Below, in pieces: positions 12,953-26,025 of a stretch of 64,000 bases of DNA. This stretch comes from Hirundichthys speculiger (Eukaryota; Chordata; Actinopteri; Beloniformes; Exocoetidae): assembly GCA_018398805.1 (NCBI GenBank), contig JAGFBZ010000363.1, positions 620,001 through 684,000 of the forward strand, in the 5' to 3' direction. Made by a program: the position numbers and the translations under genes. The notes beneath the pieces are model-generated. The model did not search any database and was not told where the DNA came from. It saw only the letters and a program-made list of their open reading frames with translations. Every line of letters starts with the position of its first letter. Within the stretch, counting starts at the first letter, position 1.

Positions 12953-14710
12953 GGAGATGCTGCTGCTGTCTGTGTGTTGTCAGTCTCTGATATTCACATT
13001 GCAGCATTACCAGTTATGTTTTTTTTCATCATCATCATTATTATTATTATATTTTTAGACACTGAAGGCTTGTCGTAACAGAATGTGAAAAGGAATGCTG
13101 GTGTGAGTCTCATCACAAACCCCTTTTTAAGCAGACCGGACCAGGTGCTGGTGCTGGGATGATGCTCAAACTGGTTCAGAGCTGGTTCAAGCCATATCAA
13201 CCATGTCTTTATGTCTTTTCCAGCATCATTTGAACTTCCTTTCAGAGGCGCTTCAGATGTACCCTGAATATCAGTAGAGGACCATGGTTTACAAAAGACA
13301 CACAATGAATCTGTCTCTTCTCTCAGAACTATACTGAATAAATAAAGGTTGTCATTAACAGAAGTTGGCCTTTGTGAATGTTCTTTGTTATGCCAACGTT
13401 GTTTCCAACAGTTGACTGGTATTTATGAACAGGATTTATATCCTCTCATTTGACTGAGATCTATAAAATTCAGTGGATGATACTGAAACACGCAACCATG
13501 TTTTTAAATTCAGTTTTAAAGACAGCCATTGTGAATGCCGTTTTATGAAGCACATTGAAAAACATTCACAAGCACCTGCTGGTCATTTTAAAGCATTAAA
13601 TCTTGTTCTTTAACAGCTGCTTCCAATTCACTTTAATGTTGATGCAGTTTTTTTTTTTATTGTTCTCTTTTCAATCAAGTAGACTCAAGGCTACAGTTGC
13701 TCTATTTTATTTAAAATGTAGCCATTAAAAATGTTTTCACAAGACAGTTTGGTATCTTGTAGCACTGTTAAGTTTGTTTGGCAACTTGGTCTATGACCAT
13801 AATTCAACAGTCTCTTAAACAGACCACTGCCGCTTTACTTTGGCGTTCATTCTTTAATTCCTTTTCACTTATTTTTTCTTACAAGCTCGACTCAAAAATG
13901 ACTTTACAATAGTGGTCAAAATGTTTTGGTTGGTGACTATAGTCCCGTCACTAACCCATCCGACGAATCCGGCTCTTGCATCTATTTCCTGTCTCTGCTT
14001 TCTTCCTCTTAGGCTGTTGAAAAACAATGAACTGGTTCTAAATTAGGCTCTGGCTCAGAACCAACACTGGAACCATTTTGAGGGGAAAAGGCCAAATAGT
14101 TAATATATGAAAGTCTGGAGCCCTGTCAATAGCAAGGTTAGAGTTAAAACGGCTGTTTTGGTTGGGTCCCTCATTCTCACAACTGAATATTCGACCAGAG
14201 AGCTGATATTTGTTTGACAAACCAGAGAAAAAGTGTGATGGAAAGCAGAGATAACAAATCTTATCACTTGCCAAATTTTACTTGGATATAGTTTGATGTT
14301 TATTTGGTTTCCACAAAGTAAGCTTGAAAATGAAAGCAGCAAGAGAATTTCTTTACTTCAACAACGGCAATGCAGCTATACACAACTATGAACTAAAGAG
14401 CAACCGAACGCTACCGAAATAATTGTTGCCGGAGATGAAATGAGGACTAGTAGAGCTCTGCTGGGACCCCTGGTTGTTCAGCATGCTACTTGCAGGATTA
14501 AATCTGTTGCAGTTGGGAAAGCCCACTGGCATCGGCCCGGGAGTTGTGGGATGATTGACTGCAGGTCCCAGCAGACTTCCACTTGGAAGGGTCCTGAAAT
14601 GATCTGCCGTGGCTTCTGGCTCTCTCGGCTGCACCGTGGCAGAGGAGCAGAAGAACTGTGGAGCTGCTGGCTAACGTTTGCACGTTTGGGAATTCCCATT
14701 TCAGTTGTTC

Positions 14711-15803
14711 ACTGCGGTCAAGCCAGCCGTCATTCGCACTTGCGTGGTCAAATCAGCCACTCCTGATTTTCATGTGCACTCGTATTCGAATGTTTACGGA
14801 ACGTTAATGAAAGCGACTCATATACAGTTTCCGGTTTCCAAAACAAAAGTACAAGACAAGTAACCGGTCATTAAAAATAATAAATGGTAGTCAGCATAGT
14901 CCTGAAGTGACCTGTAACCGTTATTGCCAGAGATTATGGAGAAATAAAAGTCTGGAGTCCTTCAAAAACAGCATGTCCATCAAAAATAGGCATTTGACCT
15001 TATCATTGAAATACATTGTTTGGATATTAATGGTGAATTTCTCCACTTTTCTACAGTAAAAGTGTCTGATACTGAGTATGACGGTAGTCAGCATAGTCCT
15101 GGATGATGTGTAACAGTTATTGCCAGGGATTATGGCAAAATAAAAATCTGGAGTCCCTCAGAAATGAATGGCTCAATCAAAAAATAAGCATTTTGACAAC
15201 ATCTGAACTTTTAAATCAATGTTTTCCCTTGTATTACACTAAACCTCTTGTCGTTCCATTTTGTCTGTACATATTTGATATTTCTTGCATACACAGTCAC
15301 AGTGTATCTTCAACAGTAATCTATTATTATTTGTCAGAAATTATCAGTCTTATTGTACTATAAACTTCTGCCATTTGTCTTTTCTCTAAAGAAATATTTA
15401 ATCTCATGATTTAATTTCTGCACAACTTGACATTTCAAGTATTTAGTTTCAACATTTAACAAAAAAAAAAAAAAACAGGATTACTGACATGAGATTACTT
15501 GTCAAACAATAAAAGGTCCTAAATACCCGCAAATAAAATGAGTGCTACAAACATAAAAATAAAAAACCCACTGTGGCATAGATATTAGTCTATTATAACT
15601 GGTAAAGTTGTTTAACAAACCAAGTTGTTTTTTTGTTTTTTTTAATGACCGGTTACTTGTCTTGTACTTTTATTTTGGAAACCGGAAATTGTATGAGTCG
15701 CTTTCATTGACGTTCCGTAAACATTCGAATACGAGTGCACATGAAAATCAGGAGTGGCTGATTTGACCATGCAAGTGCGAATGACGACTGGCTTGACTGC
15801 AGT
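14711..15803. mobile_element. Foldback element with ~163-bp inverted arms
   Basis: The left arm (14,711-14,873) and right arm (15,641-15,803) are inverted copies with only scattered differences. Both run from ACTGC(G/A)GTCAAGCCAG inward to TAACCGGTCATT. The 767-bp centre is AT-rich and non-coding and contains a partial direct duplication. Long terminal inverted repeats without a transposase indicate a non-autonomous DNA transposon. I could not identify a convincing target-site duplication, so the superfamily is open. Confidence 0.75.
14886..15185. repeat. Direct repeat of ~85-100 bp inside the foldback, 197-bp spacing
   Basis: The segment starting GGTAGTCAGCATAGTCCTG at 14,886 recurs at 15,083. 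Similarity continues through TTATTGCCAG(A/G)GATTATGG and the TCTGGAGTCC box, then fades. It is an internal duplication of the element's centre. Confidence 0.8.
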
Positions 15804-17699
15804 AAATGCATGGTCAGATAGTTAGTACCAGTTGCCTGCTGCTCCAAGGACTTTTCCAGGCCAACCCACAGCCGGTTGTTGCGGTCTGTTGGTACAGCTC
15901 AGAAGCTATTTTCAGAAGTCAAGACTGTGCTAAGTGCTCATTAACAGAAGTGATGACAGGTAGCCCAATTTATGGTTTTATATGATTTTACCGATGTAGA
16001 AGAAAAAATTTAACTCTCTGTACCATTGTCATGGATGTGAAATGTAGCTTTGGAGACCAAAACTGTTTTTTGAACCAGGCTCTAAATATTTTTCTGCTTT
16101 TCAGCTGCAAAGTAGTACATCTTAACACAGTGGAATTGACTTGTTTTTGGGGCCAGCCCCAGTGGTCAGTTATGGAACTGCAACTTTTCTTAGTTCTGCA
16201 GTGGTTTCAACCTGGAAGAATGTGGCACTTAGTAAAAATCCTCTGGTTTGTCTGTATGTCCTTAAATCACACGAGCAAAGACAATAGGAATAATATTTCA
16301 ATGGTAAATGTAAACATTCAACCAGAGAGGAGGCAGGCGTGGTTTATGACATGATCATAACATGAAATGTTTCCCCTTGAAACATCTTGGTTGCTAGCTG
16401 GGATTGTTCAATTTTTGAAAGAATCGCACAGAAGAGGAAGAGGAAAATGCCACTAATTGACACTAAAATGATGATGGTAGATGTACAAAAGGAGCTGACA
16501 TCAGGTGAGTCAGACTAGCAAAATTCAGACAGAAAAAAAAGTGCAGACAATAGAAGCTGAGAGGAGAAAGACAGGCACATCCAAATTGGGCAGCTATTTA
16601 TTCATCTCTTGCAACCTTCCATTTTCTTGTGAGCTCATTTCAGCTCCTTGCCTTTAGACCATCATCTCTAAAAGCAATTATTTGCACAACATTTTCCAAT
16701 TTCATGGACTGGATGACTGCATTTATGCATCAATTTAAGTCAATTTATACTTGGCATCAGTTAAATAAGAAATCATACTTCATTGTTGTGCTATTCTTGA
16801 AAACGCCCAAAGAACATTTCCTTTTTTAGACTGACTGAACCAGAAAATGATCTTGATTTAAATAGAATCACAGGAACCGGTCTGAGAACAAATAACACAG
16901 CTGCTTACACAGCATCCTTAATCCTGCAGTTTCATAATCAGCCTTTGTGCAGAAGGAGTGGAGTGAGGTAAAATCTGTCTGAGGAAGACAAGCTATTGTT
17001 TGATTTAAACCACCGTAAACATAAAAACAGTCATAATCACACATCAAAGGGCAAAACAATTATTTCTCTATAAGCTCTCATCTGGAGATGTGGAGGAGGC
17101 ACTGTGAAAAATAGCAAAACAAAACTGTTTTAATGAAATTAGAATATAAGGCTGATTGTCTTTAAATAGATACAGATATGCTTCAGGCTTAGAAATATGA
17201 CAACTGAAATTATGTAACCATTTTGATTAGCTCTGCAATTTTCCAGAAATTGAAAAGGTAATCTAATGTATTTTCTATCACTTTTAATGTTGCAGTGCAG
17301 ATACTGTTACTGTTCTACATGTATCCCAGAAACAAAAACACAGGTATGAGCACCAGACGTTTTCCATATTTGTTCATTCACATATGCACATGGGATTGTA
17401 TGTGAGATTAGCCATCATAGCAGGAAATATTCCAAAGGGCTGTCTGAGAGAACTCACAAGGCAGGACATGATGCAAAAAACATTTTACACAAAGCTTAAA
17501 GCTTCTATGTATATACAATGGTCACATTCTTTTTTTAATTAGCACACGACATGTGCTTCTATATGCAACGTAGATGAATGAATGAAGAGTTCTTATTATT
17601 CTAATACCAATAGTCACTGATTCTGCTTGGGTTGTGAGTATTGGGATCTGCGAGTATTTACCTCAATGCACAATGCATATTCAGTCAGGATATGTTGCT

Positions 17700-18597
17700 T
17701 AAATGGCTTATTAATTACGTCTGTAAGACCAGCCTCTTTTCACCTCCATAACATTGCCAAGATTAGGAGCATCCTCTCCCAGGGTGTCGCTGAAAAATTA
17801 CACAAGCATTTGCTACTTCTAGACTGGATTATTGTAAAGAGTTATTAGTAGTTCTCCGAATAGCCTCCAGCTGATCCAAAATGCAGCAGCGTGAGTATTG
17901 GAAAGAATCAGCAGAGAGACCACATCTCTTCCTTGTCCTGTAGAATTTCGATTCGAATTCAAAATTCTGTTACTCGCATATAAGTTCCTTAATGGCCAAG
18001 CTCCTCTTGTCCTAACCTCTCTTCTCTTTCCTCCTTTCCTCCTCTTCCTTCAGCTGGATCTACAGATAAATAGGAACACCTCATAAATGTAACTGTGCTT
18101 CATTGTTCCTGTATTTTTTTTGTGCTGTTCTGTGGCCCCCTTTTTCTTTTTCTGTATGTTTGCAGGCCAGTTTCCAGAACTACATACTGACCTGCAGTTC
18201 CACCCAGCTAATGGATAATTACTATCAATATATTTTGTCCTATATAATACTGCCAATATATTTGTATCTCTTCTATCTCTGTCCCGTCTCCCTCTTCTTT
18301 TCTTCCTTTACCCAGCTGGACTTCAGCAGGAAGGTCCCCCCTTATAACCAGGTCCTGCTCAAGGTTTCTTCTCCCATAAAGGGGAGATTTTCCTTGCCAC
18401 AATTTAGCTTAAAGGTTTTCTCCCACTGGGAGAATTTTTTTTTTTTTACTTGCCATTGTTTCTTTAATTAAGATTTAATAATATTAGCTATAGTTAATAA
18501 TATTTGCTAGGGGGTCATGCTCTGGGTCTCTGAAAAGCACCTAGAGACAATTTGAATTGTAATAGACGCTATGCAAATAAAGCTGAACTGAATCGAA
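17700..18597 (+). mobile_element. L2-type LINE 3' remnant
   Basis: Broken translations resemble the C-terminal part of fish L2-like reverse transcriptases, for example HLHNIAKIRSILSQ and FEFKILLLAYKFLNGQAP. They are followed by a 3' region with GTTTCTTC and CTTGCCAC boxes and an end with GCTATGCAAATAAAGCTGAA and short (TGAAT)-like repeats. An internal deletion joins distant parts of the frame, and several stops interrupt it. The copy is dead and 5'-truncated. Confidence 0.75.
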
Positions 18598-19209
18598 TTG
18601 AACTGCACCATTTAATAATATGTAACTTTTATAAATAGTATTTCAATTGTTCTTTGTTGAACGAAAATCCAGAACTGGAAGTTGCAGGAAAATTGCTGGA
18701 AGTTGCTGGAAAATCTCACCAGGAAGACTGTGCCATGCTCATTATGCAAGACTGTTTTCCAGAGGTGGCATGCATGTTGCTAAAAATCAACAACAAACAA
18801 GTAAACCTTATTAACCATTAAGGAAGCCATGATGTGAAAAAAAAAACCACACACAACTTTATTAAGCAAAAAGGGAAAGAGGGACAAACTGCAGCAGCAA
18901 ATTGGAGTTTGCTTTTCAAAAATGAGAGAAATTTCCCAAAGAAAGCCAAACACCCAGAGCAATTACTGAAAAAAACTGTAGACTTCAGCCTGTGTGAAAG
19001 TGAAACAGACAGAACTTTTTTATGGTGCAATATAAAATAAATAATAATATTAACTATAAAACAATAATAAACAACAGTTAATAATTAGTACTGGCCAATG
19101 CCCAAAGTTCAGGTATTGGAATCTGTATCAGAAGGAGAAAAATGGGATCAGGACATCTGCAGTAAAAAGCAGTCTTCAGCCAAGAAAAGATAAAAACAAT
19201 GCTGCTCTC

Positions 19210-19890
19210 TGAACAGATGATCTTGAACTTGTAGAAGAAATGCAATATCTTGCTGCTAACACTGAAGGAACCTAAACTCCCTCAAGAAGTAAAGTCTGCT
19301 CTGTCTCATCTTGTAGACAGCATCAGTGCTGCATCCCCAGTCTAGTCTGTTGTCCAGGTGAACACCCATGTATTTATACTCCACCACCTTCACTTCTTCT
19401 CCCATGATGGAATTCCTGTTTGACTTAATCCTGGCTCTCCTGAAATTCAAAATCAATTCCTTTGTCTTGTTCACATTCAAGACAAGTTGATTGTCATCCA
19501 CACCACGCCATAAAGCAGTCCACCAGTTCTCTATACTCAGCCTCTTGTCCATCACTGACCCACCCCACGTCTGCAGAGTCATCTGAGTATTTCTGGATAT
19601 GCCGGGACTCTGACTTGTACTGGAAGTCTGAGGTGTACAGAGAGAAGAGAAAAGTTGTGAGTACAGTTCCCTGGGGTGCTACTGCTGCTGAACACCCAGT
19701 CAGACACACATCCATTCAGTCTCACAAACTGTGGTCTGTTAGTCAGGGAGTCAGTAATCCAGGTGATTGTGGAGGCATCCACCTGTGTCTTCTGGACTTT
19801 CTTATTTAGTAAGGCAGGCCGAATTGTGTTAAATGTACTGGAGAAATCAAAGAACTTGATCCTCATAGTGCTGCCTGCTTTGTCCACATG
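19210..19890 (-). pseudogene. LINE reverse-transcriptase pseudogene (CR1/L2-like)
   Basis: Three overlapping minus-strand frames together give reverse transcriptase signatures in order: MRIKFFDFSSTFNTIRPALL (motif A, with the first catalytic Asp), a degraded PQGTVL block, YSDDSADVG (the catalytic Asp pair of motif C), then NKTKELILNF and YKYMGVHLDNRLDW. The frame shifts at least twice, and endonuclease and 3' ends are missing, so it cannot encode an active protein. It lies in the large RCAN3 intron, in the same transcriptional direction as the gene. Confidence 0.85.
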
Positions 19891-22800
19891 ACAGTAGGTT
19901 TATTGAAGCAGGCATATGATGGCGTCTTCAACTCCAGCCAAATGATGATAAGCATGCTGGAGTGGGTTCTTGAAGGTGCTTGTTTGCTTATTTTGCTGGG
20001 CCAATAAAAGTCTTCCTGGGACTTTCATGATATGTACTGTCATATAATGTCGAACTGCCAGAGAAATTTAATGACAAAAAAACTAAAGCAAATCTGATAA
20101 AATGAAAACTGTTTTGTAAAGATCTGCACTATGATCACACAAAATAACATTTTATTTTTTTCCAACCATCAATGATTACACAATAATTAAATGTAAGGTG
20201 AACTGCACAAAATGTCACTGGACATTTCAACAGCAGACACATTGACATAAAGCATCTGTGTTGCTAATAACATCATTGATGTCTACTCAAGTGTCACATT
20301 AAGCCATTACAATGTGACAGTGAGTCAGCATGCACAATAGCAGGATTTTGAAACTTAAGGTGCTAAATGGAATTAATTTGCATCTTTCCATTGCACAGAA
20401 AAGGAGAAATGAGGCTACAGGTATAGCACAGAATGTCCAGCCAACAATCAAACACAAGTTCGTACAACAATATACTGTAGATGCTTAGACAAACATAAAA
20501 AAAGAAAGAAATTAACTTGTGGATAAATCCATTTCATTCAATCGACTACAGAGAATAGTTTGAGTGTCAATCTTTCATTATTTCCACTTGCCATTCTCTT
20601 CTGACATCTCAGTTTGTTGTTTAACTCAGCCCATCCTTAAGTCTGGTATCTCTACTCTGATAGCATTACAACTCCTATGCATGGTTTGAAAAGTAATAGA
20701 ATGGATCAAATATCTTTATCCACCATATCTTAATATTTTTTATTAAATTTATGTGCTGTAAAAAAAACCTGTGGAAATATTTTGTCAGTATTGTAATAAT
20801 TACAACTCACTGGATAAAATAATTACTGCAGTGTCAGTAGAACCTCAAATTAGACTGTAAAATTGAAACATGGAATACTTATTAAGATACAATATAAAGT
20901 AATGCATTTGAAATTATCATTGCATAAAAAAAATAAAAACCAAAAACACTCATCTCTTCACATACGTGAGTGCTGCAGCTGCTCAATGTGGCCATATTTG
21001 TCTGTATGCACTCAACCAGCACAAAATTGCTTTCTGCTTTCTTCGGTAAAATAAAGGCAAAACCATCACAGTGGGATGGTCAGTGTACAAGAATAATATC
21101 CAGGCCCCAGCCGGAGTAAGAGGCCAGGGGCATCTACTCCCTCTCCACAGCATTATATCTGACCTTCAGTCTGCCAAGCACCCGCTCCCTCATGTTCATC
21201 CCCGAGGACCGGTGCCCAAAAATAGACCGTCGTCTGACACATGCGAACATATCCTCACCACCCGCATGCATGCACGCACAATGTATATACATGCACTATA
21301 CCGTGTGTGGACAAATCACACACTTTTCACATCCTCTATGAAGCTATCTTTAGTCCCCGATGTTTCAGCAGCACTCTGCAGTGGAGTTGTCTTACTTCAT
21401 CGTCCCATATGAGTCACACTGTCAAATAAACTGTGGGACAGATGGTGTCAACCAGAGCAGTTTAACTTTTCACATACTTACGGCACTGCATCAATACCCC
21501 ACTGTAAATGCATCACCAAGAGGAAGCGCTAGCAAAATCTTTGTATTAAATATCTCATGGCTAATGTATCTAGTCTTTTAGTTGCATTATTTCCAGCTCA
21601 GAAATTTTTGCTTAATATCACTACATTTCATTAATGGTGCTCTTAAATATTCAAACAGAAAATACAAAAATTTGAATTTTTATAGAAGGCAATGTTCAAG
21701 TTACTGTGAGTTTCATTTCCACTGCCTTCCTGTAAGTCCTAATGACATCTGGTGACATAAGAGCCCTTTGGATTATTTACTGCACCAGAGACATTTCTGC
21801 AGAATAAAGTTCTGTTAAACAGGACTTGGAATCAAAATCAATACATTCTAATATACTATATAACTGTAGCAACTATAATCTACTGCATTCAACAGGTATA
21901 GATTTATAGCATTGCAATAAACCAGACACACTTCCATAAAAGGTTAAAGACTGATAATAAATTGCTAACTTAATGTCTGGCCAACTGATCACAAAAACTA
22001 AAGAGCAGATACAGAGAATTGTTCAACATGGCGATTACATAATATCAACTAACGATTGTTACAAAAAAAAAACACTAAAAAAAGAGGAGTGTGTCTTCAT
22101 TTATTATTTGCCTTTTATCAGCCTTTGATCAGACCTACATGTTCAGATGAATATGTTGCCACTTTCATACAATAATTAATTCATGCAAATTTCTTGTATG
22201 TTTCTTGTGTTGAATGAGCGCTCTGCACTATATCAAACAAAAGTTTTGCTATTGCTCCTTAAACCCAAATATAATTCTGGCCCCAATGCTGAAACATTTT
22301 CAAACAACATCTGGCTCCACTGAATAATTTTCACATTTTTTATCTTTTGGATGCTGAAGATTTAAGAGATATTTTGAAAATCCAGTAAACAACAGGGAAA
22401 TCCTCTGCATCTGATATTCTCGAGCAGGAAACAAAATATTGACCCATCATTACTTTTTTTAGGCTTAGTTTATTACCATGGACGTGATTTGTTTCATGTT
22501 TGTGGCCATTTAAAGAATTTAAGCACATTACCAAATTACTTTTGGCCTGGTTTTGTCTCCAATGAAGCGTGAAAGTAATATTTGTCTCTTCAGGAGCTAA
22601 TTGCTTCACCGCGTTCACTAACTAGACATTAATTCTGTGTGTTTTAGTGTTGGCCAGGTTGTGTCAGTTTATTAGAGCTTGTTTTCACACAACAGCTGCT
22701 TTCTGCAGCTGGAGTTAAGTTGGCACAGAGGGGGAACAACAACACTAAACTTGTGGGTTGTGAGACCAAAATAGTGAACACCATACGCCCTGAAGAGTTG

Positions 22801-23539
22801 AGAGAACAAGCAAGATCAGCTCGTAATTCTCTCTGGGTTTGTTACTGGTTAATACTAACGACCCATTCACATAGAAATTCCTCTATAAAAAGAAAGAACA
22901 GGAACTTGGAAAAATTGTTCAGCTTTCACTTTGTAAAAGCAACAAAAACAAAACAAAAAAAAGAATGAAAAAAAAAAACCTCATGTTGTACTAAGCTTGC
23001 AGCTGCTTGATTGTGCTGATTTGAGACTGAGGAAAGCTCAGTGAGACAGCAGAAGGAGCTGCACTGAAAGCTTTGCTCAGTGCTGATTAGGCCCGATACA
23101 CACTGGGTACTATGCGGAACAACTTATAATGGCTTCTCTGACCTTTGCTTTTGCATGCAAAGGAAACACCTTGCCTTGTTATTTTCCAGAACAGACTGTT
23201 GTGTCTATCTCCTTCACTCCTTGTAAGCCTGTTTTCTGTAGATACTGATACAGAACATAAGGATTAATGACTGAACTAGAAGGCCGCTGGCTGAAATGTT
23301 ACATAGAATGAATTGTCTCTGGCATTGAGCCACATAAACAAATAATTTCACTATTATTGCTATGGTATTAATTTTAACAGAATAGGAATTAATACCTGTG
23401 GCATTTCTATGTTTTATCAGTAAATGAAAATCTTGTTCATGAAGAAAATAGTTTTTAAAAAAATCCCAAAGAACATCAAAGAGCATCTAAACTTTTGATC
23501 ATTTTGAAATACGCTGCAAACCAAACCCAGCAGCTTCAG

Positions 23540-24640
23540 TTTACAGTTATGTGAAAAAGCTACTCCATCTTTTAATCCTAACTGCACATCTAACTGCAGT
23601 GAGTCTCAGTATAAAGTCAATACAACCTCAGATAAACAATATGTATCTATACAGTTTATATGGCAATACTAAGTACCCTAATGATTCAATGACCTGCAGC
23701 TCCACCTTGAACTGAAATATTCTTAAGCTGTTGTGACTTAAATTATCTCACATTGTTGTGGAGGTATTCTGGCCCATTATGCTTTACAATATGGTTTTGG
23801 TTCAGTGATGCTTTTGGGTATTTGTACAGCTTTTGTAAAGTTCTGCCACAGCATTTACTTAGATTGACGTCTGAACCTTTATTAGGCCATTATAAAACCC
23901 TGCTTAGTTTATTTTCCAGCCATTCTGGTGTAGACTGACTGGTGGGTTTCTGATCACTGTCCTGTTGCATGACCCAAATTTGACCAAGCTCTAGCTGTTG
24001 GACAGATGGCCTCACATTTGCCTCCAGAACATGATGCTGGGCATTAAGGCCAAACAAGCCCACTTTGATGTCATCAGTCCAGAGGACATTGTTCCAGAAG
24101 TCTTGTGGTTTTCAAGCCTCAGTTTTGCTTAAATGTTCTTTTTACACAGAAAGGCCTTTCCCCCATTAACCCTTCCAGACATACATACTCATTCAGTCTT
24201 CTTATGGTTGTATTGTCTGGACTTTAACATTTAACATGCTGAGTGAGACCTCTAGAAAAAACAATCTTTGCAAAACAGTGTAGGGTATGCGATGCTCTTG
24301 AGGCTGTCTTAAATTCTTCCCACTTGTGAATAATCTTTTTCACTGTACATTTTTTAACCTTAAATTGTCTGTAAATGGTTCAGTTACATTTTATACATTG
24401 ACGCACTGCACAATGCTCTTAGCACTGTGTTAGCACACACCTGAATGCTCCGGACCTGCAAACTGCCAGTATGTTTGCCTTTGTAGAGGTCTGCAAACCT
24501 GGCAATGATCAGTTCATCTAGGTTTAATGATTAGCAGAACATGACTGCAACTTACCCTCTTACATCTGATGAAAGCAGAAAAGGAGTACTTAGTATTGTC
24601 CATATGATCACCAAACCACATAATCTTACTTACTCTCTGG
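23540..24640 (-). pseudogene. Tc1/mariner transposase relic
   Basis: Read on the minus strand around 24,040-24,115, the sequence encodes a block like PQDFWNNVLWTDDIKVGLFG. This is the segment around the first catalytic Asp of Tc1-type transposases (FWNNVLWTDE in relatives). Other stretches (TGTTGCATGACCCAAAT, GGACAGATGGCCTC) also match the general style of fish Tc1 repeats. Many stops and indels are present. Ends were not resolved, so the limits are approximate. A second, better-preserved Tc1 copy begins about 200 bp to the right. Confidence 0.6.
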
Positions 24641-24831
24641 TTATACAAGGTCACAATGTCTTCCTTGTGTTATAGTCGTGCCCACCAACAGGAAGTACCG
24701 GAGCATTTGCTTTACTTGCTAGTCACACCAACCAATCCAAATAGGATCCTAAAAGCATAACAAATGGAGTTGAGTAACAAATGTAAAAAGTCTTATGAAA
24801 TGTGTTCCTATGTTTCTGCTAAATAGAGATA

Positions 24832-26025
24832 CACTATATTGCCAAAAGGGTTTGCTCATCCATCCAAACTTATCAGAATCAGGTTTTCCAATCACTTCCA
24901 TGGCCACATGTGTATAAAATTAAGCACCTAGGCATGCAGACTCTCAGGAGACTCTCAAAAGACTCTCAGGAGCTCAGTGAATTCCAGTGTGGAACTGTGA
25001 TAGGATGCCACCTGTGCAACAAATCCAGTCATGAAATTTCCTTGCTCCTAAATATTCCACACTCAACTGTATTATAAGGAAATGGAAGTGTTTGGGAATG
25101 ACAACAACTCAGCCATGAAGTGTTAGGACGTTAACTGATGGAGCGAGGTCAGCGGATGCTGAAGTGCATAGTGCGAAGAGGTCGCCAACTTTCTGCAGAG
25201 TCAATCAACTTCATGTGGCCTTCAGATTAGCTCAACAACAGTGTGCAGAGAGCTTCATGAATGGGTTTCCGTGGTCAAGCAGCTGCATCCAAGCCATACA
25301 TCAAGTGCAATGCAAACCGTCAGATGCAGTGGTATAAAGCACGCCGCCACTGGACTCTAGAGCAGTGGAGGCGCGTTCTCTGGAGTGACGAATCATGCAT
25401 CTGGCAATCTGATGGAAGAGTCTGGGTTTGGCGGTTGCCAGGAAAACGGTACTGGTCTGACTGCATTGTGCCAAGTGTAAAGTTTGGTGGAGGGGGGATT
25501 ATGGTGTGGGGTTGTTTTTCAGGAGCTGGGCTTGGCTCCTTAGTTCCAGTGAAAGGAACTCTGAATGCTTCAGCAGACCAAGACGTTTTGGACAATTCCA
25601 TGCTCCCAACTTTGTGGGAACAGTTTGGAGCTGGTCCCTTCCTCTTCCAACAGGACTGTGCACCAGTGCACAAAGCAAGGTCCATAAAGACATGGATGGC
25701 AGAGTCTGGTGTGGATGAACTTGACTGGCCTGCACAGAGTCCGGACCTCAACCTGATAGAACACCTTTGGGATGAATTAGAGCGGAGACTGAGAGCCAGG
25801 CCTTCTCAGCTAACATCAGTGTGTGACCTCACAAATGCTCTTCTGGAAGAATGGTCAATAATCCCCATAAACACACTCCTAAACCTTGTGGACAGCCTTC
25901 CTAGAAGAGCTGAAGCTGTTCTAGCTGCAAAGGGTGGACCCACGTGATATTGGTTAGGAATGGGATGAACTAAAGCTCATATGTGAGTCAAGGCAGATGA
26001 GCAAAATACTTTTGGCAATATAGTG
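24832..26025 (+). mobile_element. Tc1 transposon copy with TA target duplication
   Basis: Terminal inverted repeats start CACTATATTGCCAAAAG at the left and end CTTTTGGCAATATAGTG at the right. Each is flanked by TA (24,830-24,831 and 26,026-26,027), the Tc1/mariner target duplication. At 1,194 bp it is shorter than full fish Tc1 elements, which are about 1.6 kb. The loss falls mainly in the 5' half, where the DNA-binding region has been deleted and frame-shifted. The catalytic part remains open. Confidence 0.92.
25261..25947 (+). pseudogene. Tc1 transposase, catalytic half
   Basis: An open frame of 228 codons covers the DDE catalytic domain. The first Asp is in LWSDES, the second in FQQDCAPVH and the Glu in [10 protein letters not shown]. 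Exactly 34 residues separate the second Asp from the Glu, the DD34E spacing of Tc1 transposases. [13 protein letters not shown] and [10 protein letters not shown] are further family blocks. The usual protein is about 340 residues; the N-terminal paired-like helix-turn-helix domains are broken by indels upstream, and the ATG at 25,261 is internal. The copy should not be able to bind its own ends. All three catalytic residues survive, which suggests a fairly recent insertion. Confidence 0.9.

Noticed and set aside
14386..14766. Overlapping frames beside the foldback
   Set aside because: Open only by chance in GC-richer sequence. No family resemblance on either strand.
25320..25764. Minus-strand frames of up to 143 codons
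   Set aside because: They are antisense to the Tc1 catalytic domain and explained by it.
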